Positions 16,737 through 25,544 of a DNA stretch of 64,000 bases are shown piece after piece. Position 1 is the stretch's first letter; each line of letters begins with the position of its first letter. A program made the position numbers and the translations under genes. The notes under the pieces were generated by a model. That model was given only the letters and a program-made list of their open reading frames with translations, had not been told where the DNA came from and made no database searches. The DNA is from Saccharomonospora sp. CUA-673 (GTDB lineage: Bacteria > Actinomycetota > Actinomycetes > Mycobacteriales > Pseudonocardiaceae), in the NCBI RefSeq assembly GCF_001942305.1, contig NZ_MKKE01000033.1, positions 124,001-188,000 of the forward strand, written 5' to 3'.

Positions 16737-17666
16737 ATGACAACTCCCACCGCCACGGCGGCCATCGTCGGTCCCGGCAACATCGGCACGGATCTGCTGG
16801 AGAAGCTGCGCCGCAGCACGCGCGTCGATGTGCGGTACATGGTGGGCGTCGACCCGGAGTCCGACGGCCTGGCACGCGCCGCGTCCTACGGTGTCGAGGC
16901 CTCGGCCGGCGGCGTCGACTGGCTGCTCGAGCGGGACGAGCTGCCGGACCTGGTCTTCGACGCGACGTCGGCGAAGGCGCATCTGGCCGCGGCGCCGCGC
17001 TACCTCGAGGCGGGCATCCGCGCCGTCGACCTGACGCCGGCGGCGACCGGCCCGTTCACGTGCCCGGTCGTGAACCTCACCGACCACCTCGACGCCCCGA
17101 ACGTCAACATGATCACCTGCGGCGGGCAGGCGACCATCCCGATCGTGCACGCCGTGAGCCGGGTGACCGAGGTGCCGTACGCCGAGATCGTCGCGTCGGT
17201 GTCGTCGCGGTCGGCGGGCCCCGGGACGCGGGCCAACATCGACGAGTTCACCGAAACGACGGCCAAGGGTCTCGAGGTCGTCGGGGGAGCGGGCCGTGGC
17301 AGGGCGATCATCATCATCAACCCGATGGACCCGCCGATGATCATGCGCGACACGGTGTTCTGCGCGATCGACCCGGACGCCGACCGGGACGCCATCGCGA
17401 ACTCCATTGTGGACACCGTGGCGCGGGTGCAGGAGTACGTACCCGGCTACACCCTCAAGGCTGATCCGCAGTTCGACGATCCCCGGCCCGACTGGAACGG
17501 TCGCGCCCGCGTGGGCGTGTTCCTGGAGGTCGCCGGTGGCGGCGACTACCTGCCGACCTACGCCGGGAACCTGGACATCATGACCGCGGCCGCGGCGCGC
17601 GTCGGCGAGCTGCTGGCCGATCGCGTCGCCGGTGCGGCCCACGAGCAGAAGGCGGTGCGCGCATGA
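16737..17666 (+). CDS. Acetaldehyde dehydrogenase (acetylating)
   Basis: A 309-residue enzyme of the MhpF/BphJ/HsaG group, which converts acetaldehyde with CoA and NAD to acetyl-CoA at the end of meta-cleavage pathways. The Rossmann motif is [17 protein letters not shown]. The catalytic cysteine lies in [13 protein letters not shown] (about residue 125). The C-terminal dimerisation region includes [20 protein letters not shown]. It normally channels acetaldehyde from the partner aldolase, whose gene overlaps by four bases (ATGA). The associated hydratase and ring-cleavage genes are not in the window, so aromatic versus steroid origin cannot be decided. Confidence 0.93.
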   Translation: MTTPTATAAIVGPGNIGTDLLEKLRRSTRVDVRYMVGVDPESDGLARAASYGVEASAGGVDWLLERDELPDLVFDATSAKAHLAAAPRYLEAGIRAVDLTPAATGPFTCPVVNLTDHLDAPNVNMITCGGQATIPIVHAVSRVTEVPYAEIVASVSSRSAGPGTRANIDEFTETTAKGLEVVGGAGRGRAIIIINPMDPPMIMRDTVFCAIDPDADRDAIANSIVDTVARVQEYVPGYTLKADPQFDDPRPDWNGRARVGVFLEVAGGGDYLPTYAGNLDIMTAAAARVGELLADRVAGAAHEQKAVRA

Positions 17667-18693
17667 CGGCCCCGGTCCGGATCGTCGACACGACGCTGCG
17701 CGACGGCAGCCACGCGATGGCGCACCGGTTCACCGAGCAGAACGTGCGCGACACCGTCCGCGCGCTCGACGAGGCCGGGGTGTCGTTGATCGAGGTGACC
17801 CACGGCGACGGCCTGGGCGGCTCGACGTTCAACTACGGCTTCTCGCTCGTCGACGAACGCACCCTGATCGCCGCGGCGGTCGAGGAGGCCCACAGTGCGC
17901 GCATCGCGGTGCTGCTCCTGCCCGGTCTCGGCACGGTGGCCGACCTACGCGCGGCGGCCGACCTCGGCGCCGGGACGGTGCGGATCGCCACGCACTGCAC
18001 CGAGGCCGACGTGTCGGTGCAGCACTTCACCGCGGCCCGCGAGCTCGGCCTCGAGACGGTGGGTTTCCTGATGCTCTCCCACATGTCCGAACCGGAGGCC
18101 CTGGCGAAGCAGGCCCGGATCATGGCGGACGCGGGTTGTCAGTGCGTCTACGTCGTCGACTCGGCGGGCGCGCTGATCCTGGAGGACGCCTCCGACCGCG
18201 TCGCCGCTCTCGTCGCCGAACTGGGGCAGGACGCGCAGGTCGGTTACCACGGACATCAGAACCTGAGCTTCGGCGTGGCCAACTCCGTGCTGGCCCATCG
18301 CGCCGGTGCCCGGCAGATCGACGGGTCGCTCGTCGCGCTCGGCGCGGGCGCGGGCAACTCGCCGACCGAGGTGCTCGCCGCGACGTTCGACCGGCTCGGC
18401 GTGGAGACCGGGGTCGACGCCTTCGCGCTGATGGCGGCCGCCGAGGACGTCGTCAAGCCCTACATCACGCGGCTGCCCGTGATGGACCGCTCGTCGATCG
18501 TGCAGGCTTCGCCGGGGTGTACTCGAGCTTCCTGCTGCACGCCGAACGCGCCGCCGAACGCTACGGCGTGCCCGCCCACGAGATCCTGCTGCGGGTCGGG
18601 GAGCGGCGCTACGTCGGCGGCCAGGAGGACATGATCATCGACATCGCGCTCGAACTCGTCGAGGAGGGCAGGACCGCTGCGGCCGGCGCGTGA
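17663..18693 (+). CDS. 4-hydroxy-2-oxovalerate aldolase, one frameshift
   Basis: An aldolase of about 343 residues (MhpE/BphI/HsaF family) that cleaves 4-hydroxy-2-oxo acids to pyruvate and an aldehyde. The N-terminal TIM-barrel motif is [16 protein letters not shown], with [15 protein letters not shown] and the metal-ligand region [15 protein letters not shown]. The C-terminal part ([18 protein letters not shown] to ALELVEEG) is in another frame; the break near 18508 restores with one added base. Its ATG overlaps the dehydrogenase stop, matching the known bifunctional complex. Confidence 0.9.
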
Positions 18694-18697
18694 GGGC

Positions 18698-19309
18698 TCA
18701 GGCGTGCAGCGCGTCGATCCCGAGCACGAGCTTGACGCAGTGCTCGACCAGTCGGTCGCGGCCCACCTCGAGGGTGCCGTCGAGGTAAGCGGTGAACAGG
18801 TTCGCGAGTCCGCCGACGAGGGCGGTCGCGGTCATCGCGCGGTCCTGTTCGTCGACCTTGTCGGACAGCTCGTCGCGGACCAGCGCGGCGAACATCGGGA
18901 TGCGCTCGACGCCGCGGCTGCTCAGGGCGGGGTCGGCGAGCGGGGCGAGCAGCAGCACGTGACCCTTGCGCGGGTCGTCGATGATCAGCTCGACGAACGC
19001 CGTCACCGCGGCGCGCGCCCGCGCGGGACGGTCGTCGACCGGCGCCGCGGCGACCGCGTCGACCAGGGCCTGGTGCGCCTCGGTCACCACCAGGTCGTGC
19101 ACGGCGATGATCAGTTCGTCCCGGTCGGTGAAGCTCTCGTAGAAGTACCGCTCGGTGAGGCGGGCATGGCGGCACACCGCGCGCACGCTCACGGCGGCGC
19201 TGCCGCCGGCACCGAGCAGTTCCAGGCCGGAGTCCAGCAGCTGCGTCCGCCGGGTCGCCCGCCGGTCGGCCAGCGTGGTGCCTGCCCACGTGCGGTCTAC
19301 GTCGGACAT
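18698..19309 (-). CDS. TetR-family transcriptional regulator
   Basis: A 203-residue TetR regulator. The HTH is SVRAVCRHARLTERYFYESF (about residues 38-58), typical of the AcrR-like subset with FYESF. The C-terminal domain is helical and of unknown ligand. GGAGGAAACGCC places the start at ATG 19309. It is divergent from the DUF2236/LLM pair, with a near-perfect 8-bp inverted repeat in the gap, so it probably controls those oxidoreductases. It converges with the aldolase gene with 4 bp between stops. Confidence 0.88.
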   Translation of the reverse strand: MSDVDRTWAGTTLADRRATRRTQLLDSGLELLGAGGSAAVSVRAVCRHARLTERYFYESFTDRDELIIAVHDLVVTEAHQALVDAVAAAPVDDRPARARAAVTAFVELIIDDPRKGHVLLLAPLADPALSSRGVERIPMFAALVRDELSDKVDEQDRAMTATALVGGLANLFTAYLDGTLEVGRDRLVEHCVKLVLGIDALHA

Positions 19310-19321
19310 GGCGTTTCCTCC

Positions 19322-19345
19322 GGTTGACCAGGCACGTGGCCAACC
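19322..19345. promoter_or_regulatory. Candidate TetR operator
   Basis: GGTTGACC (19322-19329) and GGCCAACC (19338-19345) form an inverted repeat with one mismatch and an 8-bp spacer, 13 bp upstream of the tetR start. The spacing suits a TetR dimer. No further support is visible. Confidence 0.45.
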
Positions 19346-19423
19346 GTACCGTGGACGAGACAGCTGACAACGGCCGTAGTCAGTTCTGGTGCCAGTTCTT
19401 CGAGTCAGTCCTGGGAGTCGACG

Positions 19424-20358
19424 ATGACGCAGAGCTCGACCGAACCGCTCGGCCCGGATTCGTTGACGTGGCGCATCTTCGGCGACTGGCGCGGCCTGCT
19501 CATCGCGTTGTGGGCGGGCAGCATGCAGAACATGCACCCGGAACTCGGTGCCGGCGTCGAGCAGCACTCGCGGTTCTTCGACGAGCGCTGGCAGCGCCTG
19601 TTCCGTTCGCTGTACCCGATCGGCGGCGTCATCTACGACGGTCCGCGTGCCCACGCCACGGCGCTGGAGGTGCGTGGCTACCACAACACGATCAAGGGCG
19701 TCGACGCCCGCGGCCGCCGCTATCACGCGCTGAACCCCCACACGTTCTACTGGGCGCACGCCACGTTCTTCGTCAGCACGCTCGTCATCGCCGAGCACTT
19801 CATGGGCGGACTGACCGAGGCGCAGCGCCGGCAGCTGTTCGACGAACACCGGCGCTGGTACCGGATGTACGACATGCCCATGCGGTCCGTGCCGGGCACG
19901 TGGGAGGAGTTCCAGGAGTACTGGGACCACATGTGCCGCGAGGTGCTCGAGGACAACAAGGCCACGCGCGACGTGCTCGACCTGTCGCGGATCGACCGGC
20001 CGCCGTTCCTGTCGTGGCTGCCGCGGCCGGCGTGGGCGCTGGTGCGTCCGCTCGTGCACCGCGGATTCGTGTGGCTGACCGTCGGCATGTACGACCAGCC
20101 GGTGCGCGACCTGCTGGGCTACCGGTGGAGCCGGCGCGACGAGCGGGTGCACCGGCTCGTCGGCTCGGCGATCGCCGTCGCGTTCCGGTTCGTGCCGTGG
20201 CAACGTCGGTACCACCCGCGGGCCCGTGCCGGATGGCGCCGCGCCCTCGGCATGGACCCGCCCGACGCCCCCGCCGTGGAGACGCCGGACCGCAATCTGC
20301 CGCCGGAGGCGGAACGTTCGTGGTCGACCCATTACGTGCGGCCGGAAGGAGAATGTGA
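19424..20358 (+). CDS. DUF2236 (MpaB/Lcp-like) oxygenase-family protein
   Basis: About 311 residues of the DUF2236 family, related to latex-clearing protein and MpaB, haem proteins. Family features are GGVIYDGPRAHATALEVRGYH, where the family carries conserved charged residues, FYWAHATFFVSTLVIAEHF and the terminal RNLPPEAERSWSTHYV. In the sequence as given, the frame runs without a stop into the LLM gene. A TGA at 20356-20358 lies in the frame that loss of one base near 20345 would produce, so I treat this as a separate gene. Substrate unknown. Confidence 0.72.
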
Positions 20359-20359
20359 C

Positions 20360-21379
20360 GTGAAGCTGGGCTATCACATCGGGTACTGGTCGTCCGGTCC
20401 GCCGGAGGGGGCGCTCGAGGCGATCACCACCGCCGAGGAACTCGGCTTCGACTCGGTCTGGACCGCCGAGGGGTACGGGTCGGACGCGCTGACCCCGCTC
20501 GCATGGTGGGGAGCGGCGACCGAACGCGTCACGCTCGGCACCAACATCATCCAGATGTCGGCCCGCACGCCGACGGCCACGGCCATGGCCGCGCTCACCC
20601 TGGACCACCTGTCCGGCGGCCGCTTCGTGTTGGGGTTGGGCGCATCCGGGCCGCAGGTCGTCGAAGGCTGGTACGGCCAGCCCTATCCGAAGCCGCTCGC
20701 CCGCACCCGTGAGTACGTCGAGATCGTGCGCCGGGTCGTGGCCAGGCAGGAACCCGTCGTGCACGACGGGCGGCACTACCAACTGCCGCTGCAGGGCGGA
20801 ACCGGCTTGGGCAAGCCGCTGAAGTCGACCGTGCACCCGCTGCGCCCGCGGATCCCGATCCACCTCGCGGCGGAAGGGCCGAAGAACGTCGCGCTGTCGG
20901 CGGAGATCTGCGACGGCTGGCTGCCCCTGTTCTTCTCGCCGAAGAGCGACGATTTCTACCGCGCCGCCCTCGAGGACGGGTTCGCCGCGCGCGGGGAGAC
21001 ACCCGAGGACTTCGAGGTCGCCGCGTCGGTGCCGGTGATCGTCCACGACGACGTCGAACAGGCCGCCGCGATGATCAAGCCCTCGCTGGCGCTCTACATC
21101 GGCGGCATGGGCGCCAAGGACGTCAACTTCCATCACGACGTGTTCGCGCGCATGGGCTACGCCGAGGTGGCCGACACGGTGCAGGACCTCTACCTCGCCG
21201 GCCGCAAGGACGAGGCCACCGCGGCGATCCCGACGTCGCTGGTCGAGGACATCGCGCTCATCGGCCCGCCCGCGAAGATCCGCGACGAACTGGCGCTGTG
21301 GGAGAAGACCGTCGTCACCACGTTGCTCGTGCGTGGCGACGCCGCGACCCTGCGCCGCGTCGCCGACGTACTCGGCTGA
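20360..21379 (+). CDS. LLM-class F420-dependent oxidoreductase
   Basis: A 339-residue luciferase-like monooxygenase-fold enzyme of the F420-dependent group. It begins KLGYHIGYWSSGPPEGALE and contains [19 protein letters not shown] and GGRFVLGLGASGPQVVEGW, the coenzyme-binding framework. GGAAGGAG at 20344-20351 stands 8 bp before the GTG at 20360, so it has its own ribosome-binding site although the reading frame is continuous with the DUF2236 gene. Such enzymes oxidise or reduce small molecules with F420; the substrate is unknown. Confidence 0.82.
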   Translation: MKLGYHIGYWSSGPPEGALEAITTAEELGFDSVWTAEGYGSDALTPLAWWGAATERVTLGTNIIQMSARTPTATAMAALTLDHLSGGRFVLGLGASGPQVVEGWYGQPYPKPLARTREYVEIVRRVVARQEPVVHDGRHYQLPLQGGTGLGKPLKSTVHPLRPRIPIHLAAEGPKNVALSAEICDGWLPLFFSPKSDDFYRAALEDGFAARGETPEDFEVAASVPVIVHDDVEQAAAMIKPSLALYIGGMGAKDVNFHHDVFARMGYAEVADTVQDLYLAGRKDEATAAIPTSLVEDIALIGPPAKIRDELALWEKTVVTTLLVRGDAATLRRVADVLG

Positions 21380-21397
21380 CGCGACCGGCACGCGCGG

Positions 21398-21454
21398 GCG
21401 GCGGCGCGGGAGGCGTGGTCCGAACCGCTGTGGTCCGAACCTCCCGGCGCCGCC
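21398..21454. terminator. Probable bidirectional terminator
   Basis: An imperfect GC-rich inverted repeat (arms about 21398-21413 and 21440-21454) lies between the convergent LLM and L31 genes. Its loop holds two copies of GTGGTCCGAACC-like sequence. There is no T-tract. Confidence 0.5.
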
Positions 21455-21479
21455 GTCCGATACCGATGCCGAAGCCGGG

Positions 21480-21728
21480 TTACGTGCGCGTGCCGTAGCG
21501 CCGGCGGAACTTCTCGACCTGGCCCGCCGAGTCCATGATCCGCTGCGTGCCCGTCCAGAACGGGTGCGAGGCGGAGCTGATCTCGACGGTCAGCAACGGG
21601 TAGGTGTTGCCGTCCTCCCATTCGACGGTGCGCTCCGAGGTCGCCGTCGAACGGGTCAGGAAGCGGTCACCGGTGTTGGCGTCCTGGAACACCACCGGGT
21701 GGTAGTCGGGATGGATGCCGCGTTTCAT
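21480..21728 (-). CDS. rpmE2: 50S ribosomal protein L31 type B (zinc-free)
   Basis: An 82-residue L31 of the type B (C-minus) form. It starts [16 protein letters not shown] and ends FRRRYGTRT, and lacks the CxxC zinc ligands of the housekeeping L31. Such copies replace the zinc-binding form when zinc is scarce, freeing ribosomal zinc. Its ATG overlaps the stop of the upstream CobW-like gene (ATGA), so the two form one arm of a divergent zinc-starvation locus with a Zur-type box in the middle. Confidence 0.95.
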   Translation of the reverse strand: MKRGIHPDYHPVVFQDANTGDRFLTRSTATSERTVEWEDGNTYPLLTVEISSASHPFWTGTQRIMDSAGQVEKFRRRYGTRT

Positions 21729-23001
21729 CGTTCCTCCTGGAATGTCGGGTCGGTCGCACCGGCGTCGGTGCCGGGTTGTTCGGTGCCGGGTTGTTCTGTG
21801 GCGGGGTCGCCGGTGTCGGCTTCCTCGCTGTGGCCGGCACGAACGGATCGGGGTAGCGGCGCCACGCATCGGCGCCCTCGGCGAGTTCGTCGTCGGTGAG
21901 CAGCGCCGCGCGCAGCTCGTGCTCGACGGCCGCGGGGTCGGCGCGATCGGCCAGGACGACGAGTTCCTGTGCCCGGTCGCCCCATCGCGGATGCCAGCGC
22001 AGCGACGCGATCGCGCGGCGCTCGGGCGACACGTCGTCCCACGCGGGTCCGGTGTCGGCGTCGAGCCACTGTCCGGCGAGGCGGAGGCCGAGCCCGCCGC
22101 CTGCCGACTCGACCCACAGCCGCTCGTCGGGCCTGCTGGCGATCCAGGCGTGTCCGCGGGTCCGGACGACGCCGTCGAGCAGGGTGTCGAGTGCCCGGTT
22201 GAGCCGGTCGGGGTGGAAGGGGCGCCGGGCGGTGAAGCTGAGCAGGGACACACCGCAGTCCGGTTCCAGCGGCGGCTCCCCGGACAACACGGCGCCGCCC
22301 GGATCACGGGGCGTGCCGCGGAACCCGTTGCCGGGCACGGCCTCGCCGAGCCGCGGGGTGTCGGTTCGGCACAGTTCGAGGATCGCCGCGCGTGGGGCGA
22401 GACGCTCGAGGACCGCCCCGGTGCGCGCCGCGGTCCACGCGTCGGGCGCCTCGCCCGCGAGGACGAGCACGTCGGCGAACTCGGGCTGCACCGCCGCGAC
22501 CTGGGCGAGCGTGCGGTCGTCGTCGGGGCCCGCCTGCAGGCCCCGCTCGCGCAACGGTGCGTCGCCGGTGACGTCGGCCAGCCACGTGGCCTGGTCGACG
22601 ACGGTGGCGACCGCCTCGATCTCGACATCGTCGGTCACGGGTGCCTCGCCCACCACCGTCGTATGGATCTCCTGGCAGACCTGCTCGGGTTCGAGTGCCT
22701 CGTCCAGCCGGACCACGATCCGCTCCACCTCCGGTGTGCGGGCCAGGCTGCGCAGCAGCGGCAGCAGGTCCCGGCGCAGGGTGCACGAGACGCAGTCGTG
22801 GTCGAGCTGCACGGTCTCGAGGCTGTCGTGGTCGCCGAGGCTGACGTAGCGGCGGAGGAATCCCTCGCTCGCGAGGCGCAGGTCGTGGTGCACGAGGGCG
22901 GTCGTCCGGGAATCGCCCACGAGCCGATCGGCCAGGCAGCGGGAGGCCGCGGTCGCCAACCCCGACACGAGGACGAGGGGTACGCGGTGCTTGTCGGTCA
23001 C
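21725..23001 (-). CDS. CobW/COG0523-related protein lacking the P-loop, one frameshift
   Basis: A protein of about 425 residues resembling M. tuberculosis Rv0106, a member of the COG0523 (CobW) metallochaperone-GTPase superfamily. The CxxC-type motif survives as [13 protein letters not shown] near residue 72, and [17 protein letters not shown] marks the C-terminal domain. The Walker A motif (normally GGFLGAGKTT) is replaced by [15 protein letters not shown], so GTP hydrolysis is doubtful. The frame breaks near 21838; the acidic tail ending TDPTFQEER restores an ATGA overlap with rpmE2. The start is GTG 23001, beside the Zur box. Confidence 0.85.
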
Positions 23002-23016
23002 GCCATGTACTGTAAA

Positions 23017-23031
23017 TGAAAACGATTATCA
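23017..23031. promoter_or_regulatory. Zur box
   Basis: TGAAAACGATTATCA closely fits the actinobacterial Zur operator (TGA-AA-centre-TT-TCA palindrome). It lies 15 bp from the cobW-like GTG and 17 bp from the rpmB ATG, between divergent genes that are classic Zur targets (zinc-free ribosomal proteins). It is AT-rich against a GC-rich background. Zur itself is not in the window. Confidence 0.88.
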
Positions 23032-23047
23032 GAACCAAGGAGGGTTG

Positions 23048-23284
23048 ATGTCGGCGATCTGCCAGGTCACCGGGCGTGCCCCGGGCTACGGCAAGCAGGT
23101 GTCGCACTCCCACCGGCGCACGTCGCGGCGGTGGGAACCGAACATCCAGACGCGGCGGTACTGGGTGCCCAGCGAGAACCGCTGGGTGCGGCTGCGTGTG
23201 TCGGTGAAGGGCATGAAGACGATCGACAAGCGCGGGATCGACGCCGTCGTGGCCGACCTGCGCGCGCAGGGGGTGAAGCTCTAG
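23048..23284 (+). CDS. rpmB: 50S ribosomal protein L28, C-minus form
   Basis: A 78-residue L28 ([20 protein letters not shown] at the N terminus, [17 protein letters not shown] at the C terminus). Only one cysteine remains, so zinc binding is not expected. It is first gene of the L28-L33-S14-S18 operon downstream of the Zur box, a paralogue set induced under zinc limitation. AAGGAGGGTTG before the ATG at 23048 is a near-ideal ribosome-binding site, which excludes the longer frame starting inside the operator. Confidence 0.95.
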   Translation: MSAICQVTGRAPGYGKQVSHSHRRTSRRWEPNIQTRRYWVPSENRWVRLRVSVKGMKTIDKRGIDAVVADLRAQGVKL

Positions 23285-23451
23285 TGGCCAGCACGACCGA
23301 CATCCGGCCGATCATCAAGATGCGCTCGACCGCGGGCACCGGATTCACCTACGTGACACGGAAGAACCGGCGCAACAACCCCGACCGCCTCGTGCTGCGC
23401 AAGTACGACCCCATCGCGCGCAAGCACGTGGAGTTCAAGGAGGAGCGCTGA
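23284..23451 (+). CDS. rpmG: 50S ribosomal protein L33, zinc-free form
   Basis: A 55-residue L33 with no cysteine ([20 protein letters not shown] core), the C-minus variant used when zinc is short. The GTG start at 23284 shares one base with the TAG stop of rpmB, and the TGA shares its last A with the ATG of the following micro-ORF. Its final codons (FKEER) include GGAGGAGCG, the Shine-Dalgarno of the next ORF. That same block is repeated twice downstream. Confidence 0.93.
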   Translation: MASTTDIRPIIKMRSTAGTGFTYVTRKNRRNNPDRLVLRKYDPIARKHVEFKEER

Positions 23452-23528
23452 TGAGTGACGATCGCGAAGCCCTTGGCTCGTCGGCGCGACCGGGTGCGGG
23501 TGTCCCGCAGAACAAGGAGGAGCGCTGA
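23451..23528 (+). CDS. 25-residue micro-ORF, copy 1
   Basis: A 25-codon ORF ([17 protein letters not shown]...NKEER) lying exactly between rpmG and the next ORF, sharing one base with each neighbour (TGATG junctions). GGAGGAGCG at the end of rpmG serves as its ribosome-binding site. It is one unit of a 77-bp tandem duplication. No family is recognised; the composition is charged and disordered. Its perfect operonic fit suggests translation, but it may only be a spacer that keeps ribosomes coupled. Confidence 0.55.
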   Translation: MSDDREALGSSARPGAGVPQNKEER

Positions 23529-23605
23529 TGAGTGACGATCGCGAAGTCCTTGGTTCGACGGCGCGACCGGGTGCGGGTGTCCCGCAGAACAGGGAGGAGC
23601 GCTGA
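23528..23605 (+). CDS. 25-residue micro-ORF, copy 2
   Basis: Second copy of the 77-bp unit, encoding [17 protein letters not shown]...NREER. It differs from copy 1 at three residues (A7V, S11T, K22R) plus a synonymous change, and the reading frame, stop and embedded GGAGGAGCG are preserved. The stop shares a base with the ATG of rpsN. Retention of frame despite divergence gives weak support for translation. Confidence 0.55.
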   Translation: MSDDREVLGSTARPGAGVPQNREER

Positions 23606-23910
23606 TGGCGAAGAAGTCGAAGATCGCGAAGAACGAGCGGCGCAAGGTCGTCGCGGCGCGGTACGCGGAGCGGCGTGCGGAGCTGAAGGAGACCGTCCGG
23701 TCGCCGCACAGCACGCCGGAGCAGAAGGCCGCGGCGGTGTCGGCGTTGCAGAAGCTGCCGCGGGACGCGAGTCCGACGCGGATCCGCAACCGCGACGCGG
23801 TCGACGGCAGGCCGCGTGCCTACTACGGCGCGTTCGGTCTGTCGCGGATCCGGCTGCGGGAGATGGCGCACCGGGGCGAGCTGCCCGGTGTGAGCAAGTC
23901 GAGCTGGTAG
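23605..23910 (+). CDS. rpsN: 30S ribosomal protein S14, zinc-free form
   Basis: A 101-residue S14 of the long, cysteine-free type ([14 protein letters not shown] at the N terminus; [20 protein letters not shown] at the C terminus). It belongs to the zinc-starvation operon. The ATG at 23605 shares its A with the stop of micro-ORF copy 2, and GGGAGGAGCG just upstream is its ribosome-binding site, contributed by the repeat unit. Confidence 0.95.
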   Translation: MAKKSKIAKNERRKVVAARYAERRAELKETVRSPHSTPEQKAAAVSALQKLPRDASPTRIRNRDAVDGRPRAYYGAFGLSRIRLREMAHRGELPGVSKSSW

Positions 23911-23920
23911 GAGGAGAACG

Positions 23921-24151
23921 GTGAAGCCGACCCCGCCCAAGCGGCGCAAGCGGAATCTGCTGCGGGCCGAAGGCGTCGAGTACGTGGACTGGAAGGACAC
24001 CGCGTTGCTGCGGAAGTTCCTGTCCGATCGCGGCAAGATCCGCGCCCGCCGGATCACCGGGTTGACCCCGAGCGAGCAGAAGGACGTCGCACGGGCCATC
24101 AAGAACGCCAGGGAGATGGCCCTGTTGCCGTATCCGGTCAAGAAGGGCTGA
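23921..24151 (+). CDS. rpsR: 30S ribosomal protein S18, zinc-free form
   Basis: A 76-residue S18 ([20 protein letters not shown] core, [17 protein letters not shown] terminus) without cysteines. It is last gene of the Zur-controlled ribosomal operon. The GTG start at 23921 follows AGGAGGAGAACG, 10 bp after rpsN. No clear terminator hairpin follows in the 117 bp before cysG. Confidence 0.95.
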   Translation: MKPTPPKRRKRNLLRAEGVEYVDWKDTALLRKFLSDRGKIRARRITGLTPSEQKDVARAIKNAREMALLPYPVKKG

Positions 24152-24268
24152 GCCGCAGCGTTCGGGGTGTGTCGTCGCCGATGTCGGGTGCCGCGGGGTA
24201 GAGGGCCTGCTCACGTTGCGCGGCCCTGAGCGCGTGCTGCGGGCGGGGCATGCGGCATGCTGACCGGC

Positions 24269-25508
24269 ATGGCGCAGGAGGAGCACTACCTGGTCGGACT
24301 CGACCTCAGCGGGCGACGTGTGGTCGTCGTCGGTGGCGGCACCGTCGCTCAGCGGCGGCTGCCGCGGCTGGTCAAGGCCGGGGCCGTGATCGAACTCGTA
24401 TCCCCGGACACCACCCCGTCGGTCGGCGCGATGGCCGACGAGGGGGAGATCACCTGGACGCGGCGGGCCTACGCCGACGGTGACCTCGCCGACGCTGGTA
24501 CGTCCTGGCGTGCACCGACGATGCGGACGTCAACGCCGCGGTGTACGCCGAGGCCGAGCGCAGGCGGATCTTCTGTGTCCGTGCCGACTCCGGTCCCGAC
24601 GCAGTGCGGTGACGCCGGCGTCGGGGGAGAACGACGGTGTGCTGGTGGGCGTGCTCTCCGGTGGGGAGCCCCAGCGTTCGGCCGTCGTGCGGGACAACCT
24701 GTTGGACGCGTTGCGGTCCGGCGCCGCCCAGGACCCCGGCCGTGGGTACGGCCAGGAGTCCGGCGGCGCCGGTCGTCCCGAGGCGGGCGTGGCGCTCGTG
24801 GGCGGCGGACCGGGCGATGCCGAGCTGATCACGGTGCGCGGCCGGCGGCTGCTGGCGCGTGCCGACGTGGTGGTCGTCGACCGGCTCGCGCCGCGGGAAC
24901 TGCTCGACGAACTGCCCCCGCACGTCGAGGTGATCGACGCCGCGAAGATCCCGTACGGCAGGGCCGCGAGCCAGGATGTGATCAACAGCGCACTGATCGA
25001 CAAGGCCAAGGCGGGCAAGTTCGTCGTGCGCCTCAAGGGCGGCGATCCGTACGTGTTCGGCCGCGGCTTCGAGGAGCTGCTGGCCTGTGTCGAGGCCGGC
25101 GTGAAGGTGACCGTGGTGCCGGGCATCACGAGTGCGTTCGCCGTGCCCGCGCTCGCCGACGTCCCGGTGACGCATCGTGGCGTGACCCACGAGGTCGTCG
25201 TCGTGTCGGGCCATGTCGGTCCCGACCACGAGGCCTCGCTGGTGGACTGGGATGCGCTGGGCAGGCTCCGGGGCACGATCGTGCTGATGATGGGTGTCGA
25301 GCGGATCGACCGGTTCGCCGAGGCACTGATGAGCGCGGGCCGGCCCGCCGACACGCCGGTGGCGATGATCCAGGACGGCTCGATGGCCACGCAGAAGGTG
25401 CTGCGCTCGACGCTCAAGGAGGTCGGCGTGGACGCGGCGCGCGAGGGCATCCGCCCGCCCGCGGTGACGGTCATCGGCCCGGTGGTGGGACTGCTCGACG
25501 GCGCCTGA
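24269..25508 (+). CDS. cysG: Siroheme synthase CysG-type (precorrin-2 dehydrogenase / uroporphyrinogen-III methyltransferase), two frameshifts
   Basis: A fused Met8-CobA protein of about 413 residues. The N-terminal NAD-binding part begins LVGLDLSGRRVVVVGGG. The SAM-dependent methyltransferase starts GVALVGGGPGDAELITVRG and contains VVVDRLAPRELLDEL, VRLKGGDPYVFGRGFEE and VVPGITSAF. It makes sirohaem from uroporphyrinogen III for sulfite/nitrite reductases. Two single-base losses (near 24495 and 24605) split the N-terminal domain; reading WYVLACTDDADVNAAVYAEA in the third frame joins the pieces. ATG 24269 is preferred over 24257. No ferrochelatase domain is seen. Confidence 0.85.
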
Positions 25509-25544
25509 CCCGGCTGTGGTGCTCGGCGGCACCCGTGGGCCAGG

